Assembly: GCA_028285035.1 (NCBI GenBank)
Contig: JANQQF010000114.1
Location: 1-23,349, forward strand
DNA length: 23,349 nucleotides
Source: Phycisphaerae bacterium
GTDB taxonomy: Bacteria; Chloroflexota; Anaerolineae; 4572-78; J111
Direction of reading: 5' to 3'
Part shown: positions 1 through 7,817 of the stretch, one piece after another
Position numbering within the stretch: position 1 is the stretch's first letter
How the letters are laid out: each line of letters opens with the position of its first letter
The notes under the pieces: generated by a model
What the model saw: only the letters and a program-made list of their open reading frames with translations
The model's database searches: none
Told to the model about the DNA's origin: nothing
Program-made: the position numbers and the translations under genes

Positions 1-40
1 TTTTGTCAGGCATCCACTGGCTAGGGGCAACGAACGATGG

Positions 41-65
41 ATCCCCGCTAAAACCACGCGGGGAT
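41..65. repeat. REP-like inverted repeat
   Basis: ATCCCCGC (41-48) and GCGGGGAT (58-65) form a perfect 8-bp inverted repeat with a 9-base spacer. The flanks read 'tgg' before and 'gac' after. This is the general look of dispersed palindromic repeats (a GGATCCCCGC...GCGGGGATGAC pattern) found between genes in many bacteria. No T-tract follows, so it is not a typical terminator. The call as a dispersed repeat is inference, since only one copy is visible here. The remaining bases of 1-132 show nothing else recognisable. Confidence 0.45.
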
Positions 66-132
66 GACATAAATCGATTTTACGGGTTTTAACTGCTTCG
101 TCTATTAGTTCATTGTCAATTCAATCAATTTT

Positions 133-162
133 TTGCTAATTTTTAAGTAAGTGGCTTATTAT
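133..162 (+). promoter_or_regulatory. possible promoter of the GNAT gene
   Basis: TTGCTA (133-138) and TATTAT (157-162) are separated by 18 bases, a weak sigma70-type match. Transcription would begin near 169, only about five bases before the ATG at 174. The message would then be nearly leaderless, or would use the second ATG at 192. This is a tentative call. Confidence 0.3.
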
Positions 163-173
163 AGTGCGAGGAG

Positions 174-662
174 ATGATCAAAAGTCAGCCAATGAATATT
201 CGAGAATTCCAACCATCGGATAAAGAAGCCTTCACAGCTTGTCTTGTACAGTTACAAGACGCTGAGCGAGAATTCTTGCCAACAATGGCTGATGGTCTGG
301 ATATTGCCGAAGCATATCTTCAAGCGTTATTGAAAACGGGCCAATCACAAACAGGCAAGATATTCGTGGTCGAAGTTGAGGGGACTGTGGCTGGCTATAT
401 TGCGGTACAAGCAAAAGTGCCCAGCGACCTTGATGAGACACCTTATGAGTATGGTTATATTTCAGATTTGGTGGTATTAGACTCTTTTCGAGGGCGCGGC
501 TTAGGAATAGCCTTGTTGAAAACTGCGGAGACTTTTGTTCGTGATGAAGGTATCTCTCAGTTACGGTTATCGGTATTAGCCCAAAATACGATGGCACGTC
601 AGTTATATGAGCGTTTTGGATTTCAGGAGTGGGAAGTCGTCTTAGAAAAACGGCTCGACTAG
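174..662 (+). CDS. GNAT-family N-acetyltransferase
   Basis: This 162-residue protein has the GNAT fold. The acetyl-CoA pyrophosphate-binding motif R-x-x-G-x-G is at 106-111 (RGRGLG), just after the strand 'GYISDLVVLDSFRG'. The family's C-terminal 'N-x-x-A-x-x-L-Y-x-x-x-G-F' signature is at about 138-150. It should transfer an acetyl group from acetyl-CoA to an amine; the sequence does not show the substrate. The start is uncertain: GAGGAG (168-173) abuts the ATG at 174 with no spacer and is 18 bases from an alternative ATG at 192 (MNIREF), which is where the domain begins. Its stop codon directly abuts the stop codon of the convergent rel gene, leaving no room for a terminator. Confidence 0.85.
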   Translation: MIKSQPMNIREFQPSDKEAFTACLVQLQDAEREFLPTMADGLDIAEAYLQALLKTGQSQTGKIFVVEVEGTVAGYIAVQAKVPSDLDETPYEYGYISDLVVLDSFRGRGLGIALLKTAETFVRDEGISQLRLSVLAQNTMARQLYERFGFQEWEVVLEKRLD

Positions 663-2894
663 TTATTTACTCTTGCGTCTTTGTGCTCCAATCACATTTG
701 GGAGTTGCTCAATTCGGGCTAACAGACGACTTAATTGATCTAAATTTTCAATTTGTAGCGTCGCCAAAACGGTAGCGCGGTTGTTCTTTTGTTTCGTATC
801 AACGGTAGCCCAAGTGATATTCACCTTGTCATTGGCCACAATGGCCATAATATCTCGTAACAAACCCGGTCGATCAAACGACTCAATCTGAATATCAACA
901 GGATAGGTCTGATTATCAGACGCATCCCACTCCACCTCAATCAAACGCTCCCGCCGATCTTCATTAAAGTGTAGTACGTTGGGGCAATCACGGCGGTGGA
1001 TGGTCACCCCACGGCCTATCGTAATATACCCCACAATTTCATCATCACCGGGTACGGGCGAGCAACATTGCGCCAAATGGGTCAACAAGTTCCCCACCCC
1101 TTGAATTTTCATCCCCTTTGGTGATGATACATCCCCCTTACTTGTTTGGGCCGGTGGTAGTTTGGGTAGCTTTGGTGCTTCGGGTTCATCATCTTGAACC
1201 AAGTCATGAATGGCCTTGACCATACGCTGAATGTTGATATCGTGTCGGCCAATGGCGGCTAAACAATCATCTACCTTGGTCATCCCTAACAGTTGAGCAA
1301 GTTTTTCAAAATTTACTTCAGGAATACCCAAACGGCGCAATTCCCGCTCTAAAATCGTACGCCCTTGAGAAATATTTTCTTCCCGATTCTGCCGTTTGAA
1401 CCAATAACGCACTTTTGATTGCGCCCGTGATGTTCGCAAATAACCTAGATTACTATTTAACCAATCGCGGCTAGGACCACCTCGCTTGGCCGTTAGCACC
1501 TCAATCTGGTCTCCATTTTTTAACTGATGATTTAGGGGCACAATCCGGCCATTAATTTTTGCTCCACGACAACGATGCCCAACTTCTGTATGGATGTGAT
1601 AGGCAAAATCGACTGGAGTGGAGCCTGAGGGCAAGTCAATGATATCGCCACCTGGCGTCAAGACGTGCACACGATCCTGAAAAACTTCTGCCTTGACCTG
1701 GTCGACAAACTCGGTCGCATCGGCCACCTCTTCTTTCCATTCCATCAACTGTCGCAGCCAAGCAATCTTTTTATCAAACAATTCATTAGCTTGAGCCTCT
1801 TCTTTGTATCGCCAATGCGCCGCCACCCCGAGTTCTGCAGCTCGATGCATTTCGTGGGTTCGAATCTGACACTCGATTGTTTTTCCATCTGTACCAACCA
1901 GAGCCGTATGAAGGGATTGATACATGTTATCTTTTGGAGCGGCAATATAATCATCAAACTCGCCTGGAATGGGTCGCCATAGGGTATGCACGATTCCGAG
2001 CACCGCGTAACATTCTGCCATGTCTTCGACCAACACCCGCAAACCGCGTACATCATAAATCTGATTAAAATCGACGGTCTTGCGCTTCATTTTACGCCAA
2101 ATACTGTAAATATGTTTGGGACGGCCATAGACTTCTGCCTCAATTCCGTTCTTTTTGAGTTCCTTCTTCAGCCGATCAATCGTCTTGGCAATAAATTTTT
2201 CCCGATTGATGCGTCGCTCAGCCACAAGCGTGGCAATTTGTTTGTACGTGTCCGGCTCAAGATATCGGAAGGAAAGATCCTCTAATTCCCATTTAATTTG
2301 CCAGATGCCTAGTCGGTTGGCCAACGGAGCAAATATATCAAGCGTTTCTTTCGCGATGCGCTTTCGTTTGTCATCTCGTAACGCTCGAAGCGTCCGCATA
2401 TTGTGGGTACGATCCGCTAATTTAATCAGGACGACCCGAACATCATCAACCATTGCCAAAAACATCTTTCGTAAACTTTCGGCTTTGGCCTGTTCTTTTT
2501 TGCTCTTTTCTGATAGGCCGTGATACTCTTGAATTTGCCCCATTTTGGTGACACCATCAACCAATTTAGCGATGGTTTCGCCAAATTCTATCTCAATCTC
2601 TTCGATTGTGACCGCTGTATCTTCCGGCACATCATGCAGCAAAGCAGCGGCAATCGTTTCATAGTCCAGTCGCAAATCAGCCAAAATATTAGCAACAGCC
2701 AGACAGTGCTGAATATACGGCTCACCAGCCACCCGTTTCTGCCCTTCATGCGCTGCTTGGGCAACCAAATAGGCTTTACGAATGACATCCAGGTCTCGCT
2801 GTGAACGCCCCGCTGAAATCGCCTTCAACCAAGCTTCATACTCAATTGCATCTTTACTTGTAATTCCCGAATGTCTATCTCGAACGGCTACCAT
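663..2894 (-). CDS. rel: Rel/SpoT-family (p)ppGpp synthetase/hydrolase
   Basis: This 743-residue enzyme has the full long-RSH layout. The HD hydrolase domain (about 35-200) keeps the metal ligands H63, H87-D88 and D161 and the HDxxED motif (HDVPED, 87-92). The synthetase domain (about 230-365) has GRPKHIYSIWRKM (257-269), the YDVRG Asp (281), YQSLHT and the ECQIRT Glu (341). It is followed by TGS (about 407-468), a helical region, a Cys-rich zinc-finger-like module (HLAQCCSPVPGDD, 606-618) and an ACT domain (664-740). It makes and degrades the stringent-response alarmone and should sense stalled ribosomes through its C-terminal half. Oddly, the synthetase loop reads E-F-D-D (312-315), the RelA-type motif, whereas bifunctional enzymes usually have R-x-K-D. 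The ATG is preceded only by a weak Shine-Dalgarno (AGAGTG). The gene is monocistronic and convergent with the GNAT gene. Confidence 0.95.
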   Translation of the reverse strand: MVAVRDRHSGITSKDAIEYEAWLKAISAGRSQRDLDVIRKAYLVAQAAHEGQKRVAGEPYIQHCLAVANILADLRLDYETIAAALLHDVPEDTAVTIEEIEIEFGETIAKLVDGVTKMGQIQEYHGLSEKSKKEQAKAESLRKMFLAMVDDVRVVLIKLADRTHNMRTLRALRDDKRKRIAKETLDIFAPLANRLGIWQIKWELEDLSFRYLEPDTYKQIATLVAERRINREKFIAKTIDRLKKELKKNGIEAEVYGRPKHIYSIWRKMKRKTVDFNQIYDVRGLRVLVEDMAECYAVLGIVHTLWRPIPGEFDDYIAAPKDNMYQSLHTALVGTDGKTIECQIRTHEMHRAAELGVAAHWRYKEEAQANELFDKKIAWLRQLMEWKEEVADATEFVDQVKAEVFQDRVHVLTPGGDIIDLPSGSTPVDFAYHIHTEVGHRCRGAKINGRIVPLNHQLKNGDQIEVLTAKRGGPSRDWLNSNLGYLRTSRAQSKVRYWFKRQNREENISQGRTILERELRRLGIPEVNFEKLAQLLGMTKVDDCLAAIGRHDINIQRMVKAIHDLVQDDEPEAPKLPKLPPAQTSKGDVSSPKGMKIQGVGNLLTHLAQCCSPVPGDDEIVGYITIGRGVTIHRRDCPNVLHFNEDRRERLIEVEWDASDNQTYPVDIQIESFDRPGLLRDIMAIVANDKVNITWATVDTKQKNNRATVLATLQIENLDQLSRLLARIEQLPNVIGAQRRKSK

Positions 2895-2937
2895 TATTCA
2901 CACTCTGCAAAATTATTTTTTAAGCAAAAATCGTAAA

Positions 2938-2951
2938 TCAAGTATACTTGA
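2938..2951. promoter_or_regulatory. perfect 14-bp palindrome, candidate operator of rel
   Basis: TCAAGTATACTTGA (2938-2951) is a perfect palindrome with no spacer. It covers the proposed -10 box of the rel promoter (2941-2946 on the minus strand). A dimeric repressor bound here would occlude RNA polymerase. The protein that might bind is unknown. The dyad and its position are seen directly; the operator role is inferred. Confidence 0.4.
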
Positions 2952-2969
2952 CAGCGCAACATTAAGCAA
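2941..2969 (-). promoter_or_regulatory. probable rel promoter
   Basis: On the minus strand, TTGCTT (2969-2964) and TATACT (2946-2941) are separated by 17 bases. Transcription would start near 2934, giving a leader of about 40 bases before the rel ATG at 2894. The -10 is a 5/6 match to TATAAT and the -35 is weak. Confidence 0.45.
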
Positions 2970-2977
2970 TGACATTT

Positions 2978-3349
2978 CTATTTTAACTTGGGCATCCACG
3001 CTTCTAAGCGATGTCCTTCTGGATCGAAAAAATAAAAGGTATAAGCCCCCCAAGGATGGTTACGAATTTTTTCAACATTAACCCCCTGACTTTGTAAAAA
3101 TTGCCACGTCTGAAAAATATCAGCGACCTTAAATGTAATTGTTATGCCTGCCCCCTGCCCACTATCAATAGTCGCCCGTTGCGCATCAACTACGCTTAAA
3201 AATGCGCCTGAGTTTAGAGAAAATTCAATAAACCAATTATTCTTAAAATTGACATCCAGCCTTAAAATATCGTGATAAAAGTCAATAGCCTCTATCCATT
3301 TATCACAGTACAAAATGATATTGGTTGATTGTACTGTAAATTTTTTCAT
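2978..3349 (-). CDS. VOC (glyoxalase/bleomycin-resistance) family protein
   Basis: This 123-residue single-module protein has the vicinal-oxygen-chelate pattern: an N-terminal strand 'STNIILYCDKWIEAIDFYHDIL', a middle 'FIEFSLNSGAFLSV', and the C-terminal 'GAYTFYFFDPEGHRLEAWMP' signature. VOC proteins dimerise to act as glyoxalase-like enzymes, dioxygenases or drug-binding proteins; the sequence does not decide which. The reading frame is open 20 codons further upstream (to 3409). However, the ATG at 3349 has a good Shine-Dalgarno (AGAGG, about 6 bases away) and starts exactly at the domain, so that start is preferred. It lies upstream of rel on the same strand, but rel has its own promoter-like sequence between them. 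Confidence 0.82.
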   Translation of the reverse strand: MKKFTVQSTNIILYCDKWIEAIDFYHDILRLDVNFKNNWFIEFSLNSGAFLSVVDAQRATIDSGQGAGITITFKVADIFQTWQFLQSQGVNVEKIRNHPWGAYTFYFFDPEGHRLEAWMPKLK

Positions 3350-3392
3350 AATAACCTCTTTATGATCATCTAGGATTTTTATCTCTACTAAC

Positions 3393-3421
3393 TTCCAACA
3401 TTCCTTCAATAATGCTATAAT
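3393..3421 (+). promoter_or_regulatory. probable promoter of the NACHT-kinase operon
   Basis: A consensus TATAAT (3416-3421) is preceded by TG plus one base, making it an extended -10. A weak -35 (TTCCAA, 3393-3398) lies 17 bases upstream. Transcription would start near 3428, about 48 bases before the ATG at 3476. It lies in the divergent gap between the VOC gene and the kinase gene. Confidence 0.5.
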
Positions 3422-3475
3422 CGTCTATATCCATAAGTAGTTCGATAAATAATCAAATTAGCGGTTAGGTTCCAA

Positions 3476-6400
3476 ATGACATCATTACTTACACTTGCAC
3501 CGATTAGCCAAGCCTCTCCCGACTCTTTTCTTACAATTCTACCAATTTATATTATCACAACTCTATTGAGTTTGATCATTTTTGTATTGGGTATCTGGTT
3601 ACGCCCCTTAATTGAAAGTGCATTCCCACAATTCTTCCCAAAGCAACCCCAAGATAACTTAAACTCAGGTCAATCTCCCGAAGTGCTCACCTCGATTCCT
3701 TTAGCTGAAGTTCCGCAAGCCCCGCCAAAGGTAATCGAGCGTGTTATCGAGCCAGAGCCTGCCCCAACGCAAATCGAGTTAGACTACATAAACTTTGAAT
3801 ATGAATATTTCCAACGAATTATTCAGCAATATGAGAAGAAAGACTTTTGGGTTGCGGCCAATCAACAGCCGCTCCCCTTATCCCGAGAAGAGTTTTTTGT
3901 CACACCTCAATTTTCATCAGAAAATCCAGCCAAACGAGGGCTGTATTTGGGAGACTTGCTCAAATTATCCAACTCGCTGGCCTTATTTGGCCCACCAGGC
4001 TCTGGAAAAAGTGAAACCGTTGTTTACTTGCTACTCACCTACGCCCGGAATGAGATCGCAAGCCGTCTCAGAATAAAAGAAGCTAGGCAACTACCCGTTT
4101 TTCTTTCAGCACCAGAGTTAATTAATCAATTGACAGACTCACCGGAGATTTCGCTACCTGACATATTACAGGAAAATCTCTCCCCACCTCATGAAAGTTA
4201 TATACCAGACAAGTTGGAAGATGGTCATTTTCTTATTCTGATAGATGATCTTAATGAAACGATTGTGGAGCAGGCCCAGACCTTAATTACTTGGCTGGAA
4301 ACCCAGGCTACAGCATTTCCTAAAAATCGTATCATGGTTGTGGCTCGGCCATCACTAAAAACAGCCTTCTCCGAAGAGGGTCCATTTGTCTTTACAAACT
4401 ATGAGGAATTGGGTGATGATGCTCTCAAAGCACTAACAGAGAAGTGGCAGATATTTGTACCTGATGCCCTAAACACCCTTGTTTCGATTGTCCAAGAAGA
4501 AAATGTATATCCTCTGGCAAAAACACCCCTTCAGCTTTTGATGTTGTTGGCCGTTGGATTAACAACCAGAACCTTACCTACACAAAAAACACAGCTCTAC
4601 GCCAATTATATCCACGGCATGTTGGCATTTGGTGAACAAGAGCACACACCGCCACTATCCTTATTAACCAACGACGAAAAACAGCGGCTATTACAACGAG
4701 TCGCTTACGATTTACACCAAAATCGGCAGCTTGATCTTTCCGATACCGTTCTACGTAGCACAATCCAGAAAAGTTTAAGTCAGATTAATGAAAAACTGAC
4801 CGATGAAGATCAGGTCTTTATTGATTTTATGCTACGTAGTGGTCTATTAACTCGAAACAATGGTCATTATCGTTTTGCCCATCTCACTTATCAAGAGTTT
4901 TTGACAGCTCAAGGGCAAAATCTAGATACAACTAGTGTCGAACAGATATTAGACGAGAATCCGGATGACCCTTGGTGGCATGAGGTTAATACCTTTTATC
5001 AAGGCATGATGGAAACATCACACGTCATCGATCAGGTCTTTATGCAAGAGACCAAAGATTTACCCAACATTGATAAGAATCAGGCCTATACCCTAAGCTT
5101 GCTCGTCGAGAACTTAGATGGTTTTGAGGCAACACATGCAGAAAATGGGGTAGAGGATATACCCTCAGATGTTTTTGATTTTGATTTTGTCAATCTTGAG
5201 TCAGGCGTTGATGACACTGCTGAAAAATCAATTAAGGTGATGGTTGTTGATGATACTCCTCAAAATTTACAGTTAGCCCGCTTTATCTTACAACGTGAGA
5301 GTTACATGGTGATGGAAGCTAATAATGCTCAAGAGGCATTGGGGCTTATTCAGGACGACAAACCATCATTGATTTTATCGGATATTCAAATGCCAGGAAT
5401 GGATGGTTATGAATTCTGTCGCCGTCTCAAAGCTGATCCAGAAACACAACACATTCCCTTTATCTTTGTAACTGCCTTTAGTCGAAGTACAAAAGAAGCA
5501 GCTCGTGGGTTACAAATTGGAGCTGACGATTATATTACCCGACCATTTGCGCCTGAAGAGCTACTGGCCCGCATTGGGGCAAACGTCCGTATCCATCAGG
5601 CGGAAGAAGCAGCCCGTAGGCAGGCTACTATCTTGGCCCGACGTAACCGTGAATTGGCTCTGCTCAACCAAATTCAGCGAGCCGTAACATCTTCCCTAAA
5701 TCTAGATGATGTTCTTGATGCAACAATCAAACAGGTACAGAAGGTGTTAAAGGCTGAAGCAACATCACTTTGGTTTGTTGACCCGGCCAATCAAGCGCTA
5801 TTATTGACTGCCGCCTACAATGAAAGTGCACAAACCATCCACGGAATTCGACTCCCACTTAAAGAAAGCATGTCAGGCTATGTCGTTCAAAGTGCCCAAC
5901 CCTTCCTATCTGGTAACATTCAGGAACATCCAGATTATGTTCCCCTTCCAAGTGATCGAGATGACTCATCCATTCATTCGATGATGGGCATCCCCCTTCG
6001 AATGGGGCAAAAGGTGATCGGGATATTACAAGCGGTTCATAATGAACAAGATTATTTCAACCAAGATGATCTTCATCTCCTTAATGCTGTAGGCGACGCT
6101 GTCACTGTGGCCATTGAAAATGCGTGGCTGTTTGGCCAAATTCAATTATTTAACCAGCAATTAGAGCAAAAAGTAGAAGCTCGAACTCACGAATTAGCTC
6201 ACGAAAAAGAAAAAACCGAAACTATTCTTATCAGTATTGCTGACAGTCTTTTGGTAACAGACAATGACAATAAAATTATTATGGCTAACAGAGCAGCGGA
6301 AGCCTTGCTTGACTTTGAATTCAAAGATGCAATGGGTTTATCTGTAGAACTGAATCGTTTTGACACCCCATTATGGGAATTTGTACGCGACATTTTGAGT

Positions 6401-7255
6401 CAGCCTAATCGAACTTATACAGCGCAAACAGAAGTGCTAGAAGAAAACAACTCCGAAGGTATTCTTGCGGTTCAGGCTCATTCATCAAAAATGATTGATC
6501 CCTCAGCAGGAGCATATACGGGGAATGTCATTGTATTACGTGATGTCACCGCACTCCAAGAAGTTGACCGGATGAAAGCTCGCTTTATGACGGGTATCAC
6601 CCACGAACTAAAAACACCGATTGCCATCATGACCCTACACATCAGCAGCCTCATCAAGTATCGCACCCTGGATGAAGCTAAAAAGCTCGATATGCTTAAC
6701 ACTATTCAGCGACAAGCCAGTCTACTTGAACGTTTAGTTGAAAATATTCTTGATCTATCAAGGCTTGATGCTGGTTTACAAATACAACGCGAACCGCTGA
6801 ACATTGTTGATATGACCCGACAGATTGCCAGTGAGTTAGAGCCATTGGCCCGAGAAAAAGGCCTATTATTAGAATTTAGCCCATCTGACAAAGAGATTAT
6901 GGTTGAAGCGGACTCCAATCAACTTGAGCGAGTGTTTAGAAACCTTATTGACAATGCCATCAAATACACTCCCCAGGGTAAAATATCCGTTTTACTATCC
7001 ACCAAGCGTAATGAAGAGACTTTGGCTGAAAAAGCTTTATTCCAAGTACAAGACACGGGTATTGGCTTGACAAAAGACCAAATCAGCCGTCTATTTGAAC
7101 GTTTTTACAGAGCCGACCCATCACATAATATTCCAGGTACAGGCCTGGGGCTATCAATTGCGCAAGAGATCACCAAGAAGCATAATGGTGAAATAAATAT
7201 TGAGAGTGAAGCAGGCAAAGGTAGTACCTTCTCGGTTCAACTACCTTTACTATAA
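3476..7255 (+). CDS. membrane-anchored NACHT-receiver-GAF-PAS histidine kinase
   Basis: This is a 1259-residue multidomain signalling protein. In order it has: a membrane segment (about 19-42); a Pro-rich linker (about 55-98); a NACHT-type STAND NTPase (about 165-480) with Walker A GPPGSGKS (172-179), Walker B LILIDD (253-258), 'PLQLLMLLAVG' (351-361) and the NACHT-like 'FAHLTYQEFLTA' (467-478); a receiver domain (586-705; phosphoacceptor D636, T666); GAF (about 735-885); a coiled coil (about 886-915); PAS (about 916-1030); HisKA with H1043 (THELKTP); and HATPase (N-box about 1156-1163, DTGIGL 1193-1198, GTGLGLSI 1221-1228). It should autophosphorylate on H1043. The NACHT module may act as a ligand- or oligomerisation-driven switch, which is inference. 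The receiver's near-invariant Lys is Arg (ITRPF, R689). It leads an apparent operon with a pentapeptide protein 29 bases downstream. Confidence 0.92.
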   Translation: MTSLLTLAPISQASPDSFLTILPIYIITTLLSLIIFVLGIWLRPLIESAFPQFFPKQPQDNLNSGQSPEVLTSIPLAEVPQAPPKVIERVIEPEPAPTQIELDYINFEYEYFQRIIQQYEKKDFWVAANQQPLPLSREEFFVTPQFSSENPAKRGLYLGDLLKLSNSLALFGPPGSGKSETVVYLLLTYARNEIASRLRIKEARQLPVFLSAPELINQLTDSPEISLPDILQENLSPPHESYIPDKLEDGHFLILIDDLNETIVEQAQTLITWLETQATAFPKNRIMVVARPSLKTAFSEEGPFVFTNYEELGDDALKALTEKWQIFVPDALNTLVSIVQEENVYPLAKTPLQLLMLLAVGLTTRTLPTQKTQLYANYIHGMLAFGEQEHTPPLSLLTNDEKQRLLQRVAYDLHQNRQLDLSDTVLRSTIQKSLSQINEKLTDEDQVFIDFMLRSGLLTRNNGHYRFAHLTYQEFLTAQGQNLDTTSVEQILDENPDDPWWHEVNTFYQGMMETSHVIDQVFMQETKDLPNIDKNQAYTLSLLVENLDGFEATHAENGVEDIPSDVFDFDFVNLESGVDDTAEKSIKVMVVDDTPQNLQLARFILQRESYMVMEANNAQEALGLIQDDKPSLILSDIQMPGMDGYEFCRRLKADPETQHIPFIFVTAFSRSTKEAARGLQIGADDYITRPFAPEELLARIGANVRIHQAEEAARRQATILARRNRELALLNQIQRAVTSSLNLDDVLDATIKQVQKVLKAEATSLWFVDPANQALLLTAAYNESAQTIHGIRLPLKESMSGYVVQSAQPFLSGNIQEHPDYVPLPSDRDDSSIHSMMGIPLRMGQKVIGILQAVHNEQDYFNQDDLHLLNAVGDAVTVAIENAWLFGQIQLFNQQLEQKVEARTHELAHEKEKTETILISIADSLLVTDNDNKIIMANRAAEALLDFEFKDAMGLSVELNRFDTPLWEFVRDILSQPNRTYTAQTEVLEENNSEGILAVQAHSSKMIDPSAGAYTGNVIVLRDVTALQEVDRMKARFMTGITHELKTPIAIMTLHISSLIKYRTLDEAKKLDMLNTIQRQASLLERLVENILDLSRLDAGLQIQREPLNIVDMTRQIASELEPLAREKGLLLEFSPSDKEIMVEADSNQLERVFRNLIDNAIKYTPQGKISVLLSTKRNEETLAEKALFQVQDTGIGLTKDQISRLFERFYRADPSHNIPGTGLGLSIAQEITKKHNGEINIESEAGKGSTFSVQLPLL

Positions 7256-7284
7256 CGGTTATTGAAGGAGAAGTAGACCGCGAA

Positions 7285-7815
7285 ATGAGTAAGGCATTAA
7301 ATAAAGCTAAAACCGCCGATGATATTTTACGGCAATATAAAACCGGATACCGGGACTTTAAAGGAACCATTGTTAATAAAGATGCTGGAAATTTTTCGAA
7401 TGTACGTTTGTCTAAGGCTGTCTTTGAAGGAGCTCAACTAGAAGGTTGTACATTTGAGGCTTCACTTTTGCAACAAGTTAGCTTTAGTGCGGCTAACCTG
7501 AGAGGGGTAAATTTCCGTCGTGCGAATATGTCAAAAGCAGATTTACGAGGGGCCGACTTTCGCGGGGCGATTATGCGCTCGGTTGATTTAAGTAATGCAG
7601 ATTTACGATGGGCCAATTTAGAAGGGGTGGATTTAACAGGATCCATTATCTCAGGAGCCAACTTTGACGGAGCAAATTTAAAAAATGCTAACCTCAAAAA
7701 AACAGATCCTGGAAAATGGTGGTGGAAAGCCAATCTCCAAGAAGCTAAATTGGATAATACCATTCTTCCTGACGGCACAGTTTTTAATCCCGCTACATCT
7801 CCAAATTCAGATTAA
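7285..7815 (+). CDS. pentapeptide-repeat protein
   Basis: This 176-residue cytoplasmic protein has no signal peptide. Residues about 36-138 are tandem A(D/N)LxG/ANFxx pentapeptides (for example ADLRG, ADFRG, ANLEG, ANFDG, ANLKN). These should fold as a right-handed quadrilateral beta-helix. The helix is interrupted at 140-150 by 'TDPGKWWWKAN' and closes with 'LQEAKLDNTILPDGTVF', a common C-terminal cap. Pentapeptide proteins usually act by protein contact (DNA mimicry, adaptor or inhibitor roles); no enzymatic motif is seen. Shine-Dalgarno AAGGAG (7265-7270) is 14 bases from the ATG, rather long. It sits between the kinase (29 bases) and truD (2 bases), so it is probably cotranscribed and translationally coupled to truD. 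It may be a partner of the kinase, which is inference only. Confidence 0.88.
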   Translation: MSKALNKAKTADDILRQYKTGYRDFKGTIVNKDAGNFSNVRLSKAVFEGAQLEGCTFEASLLQQVSFSAANLRGVNFRRANMSKADLRGADFRGAIMRSVDLSNADLRWANLEGVDLTGSIISGANFDGANLKNANLKKTDPGKWWWKANLQEAKLDNTILPDGTVFNPATSPNSD

Positions 7816-7817
7816 AG

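Noticed and set aside
7434..7778. Minus-strand open frame opposite the pentapeptide gene
   Set aside because: Its regular repeats are a reflection of the pentapeptide codons; it has no start signal or recognisable domain.
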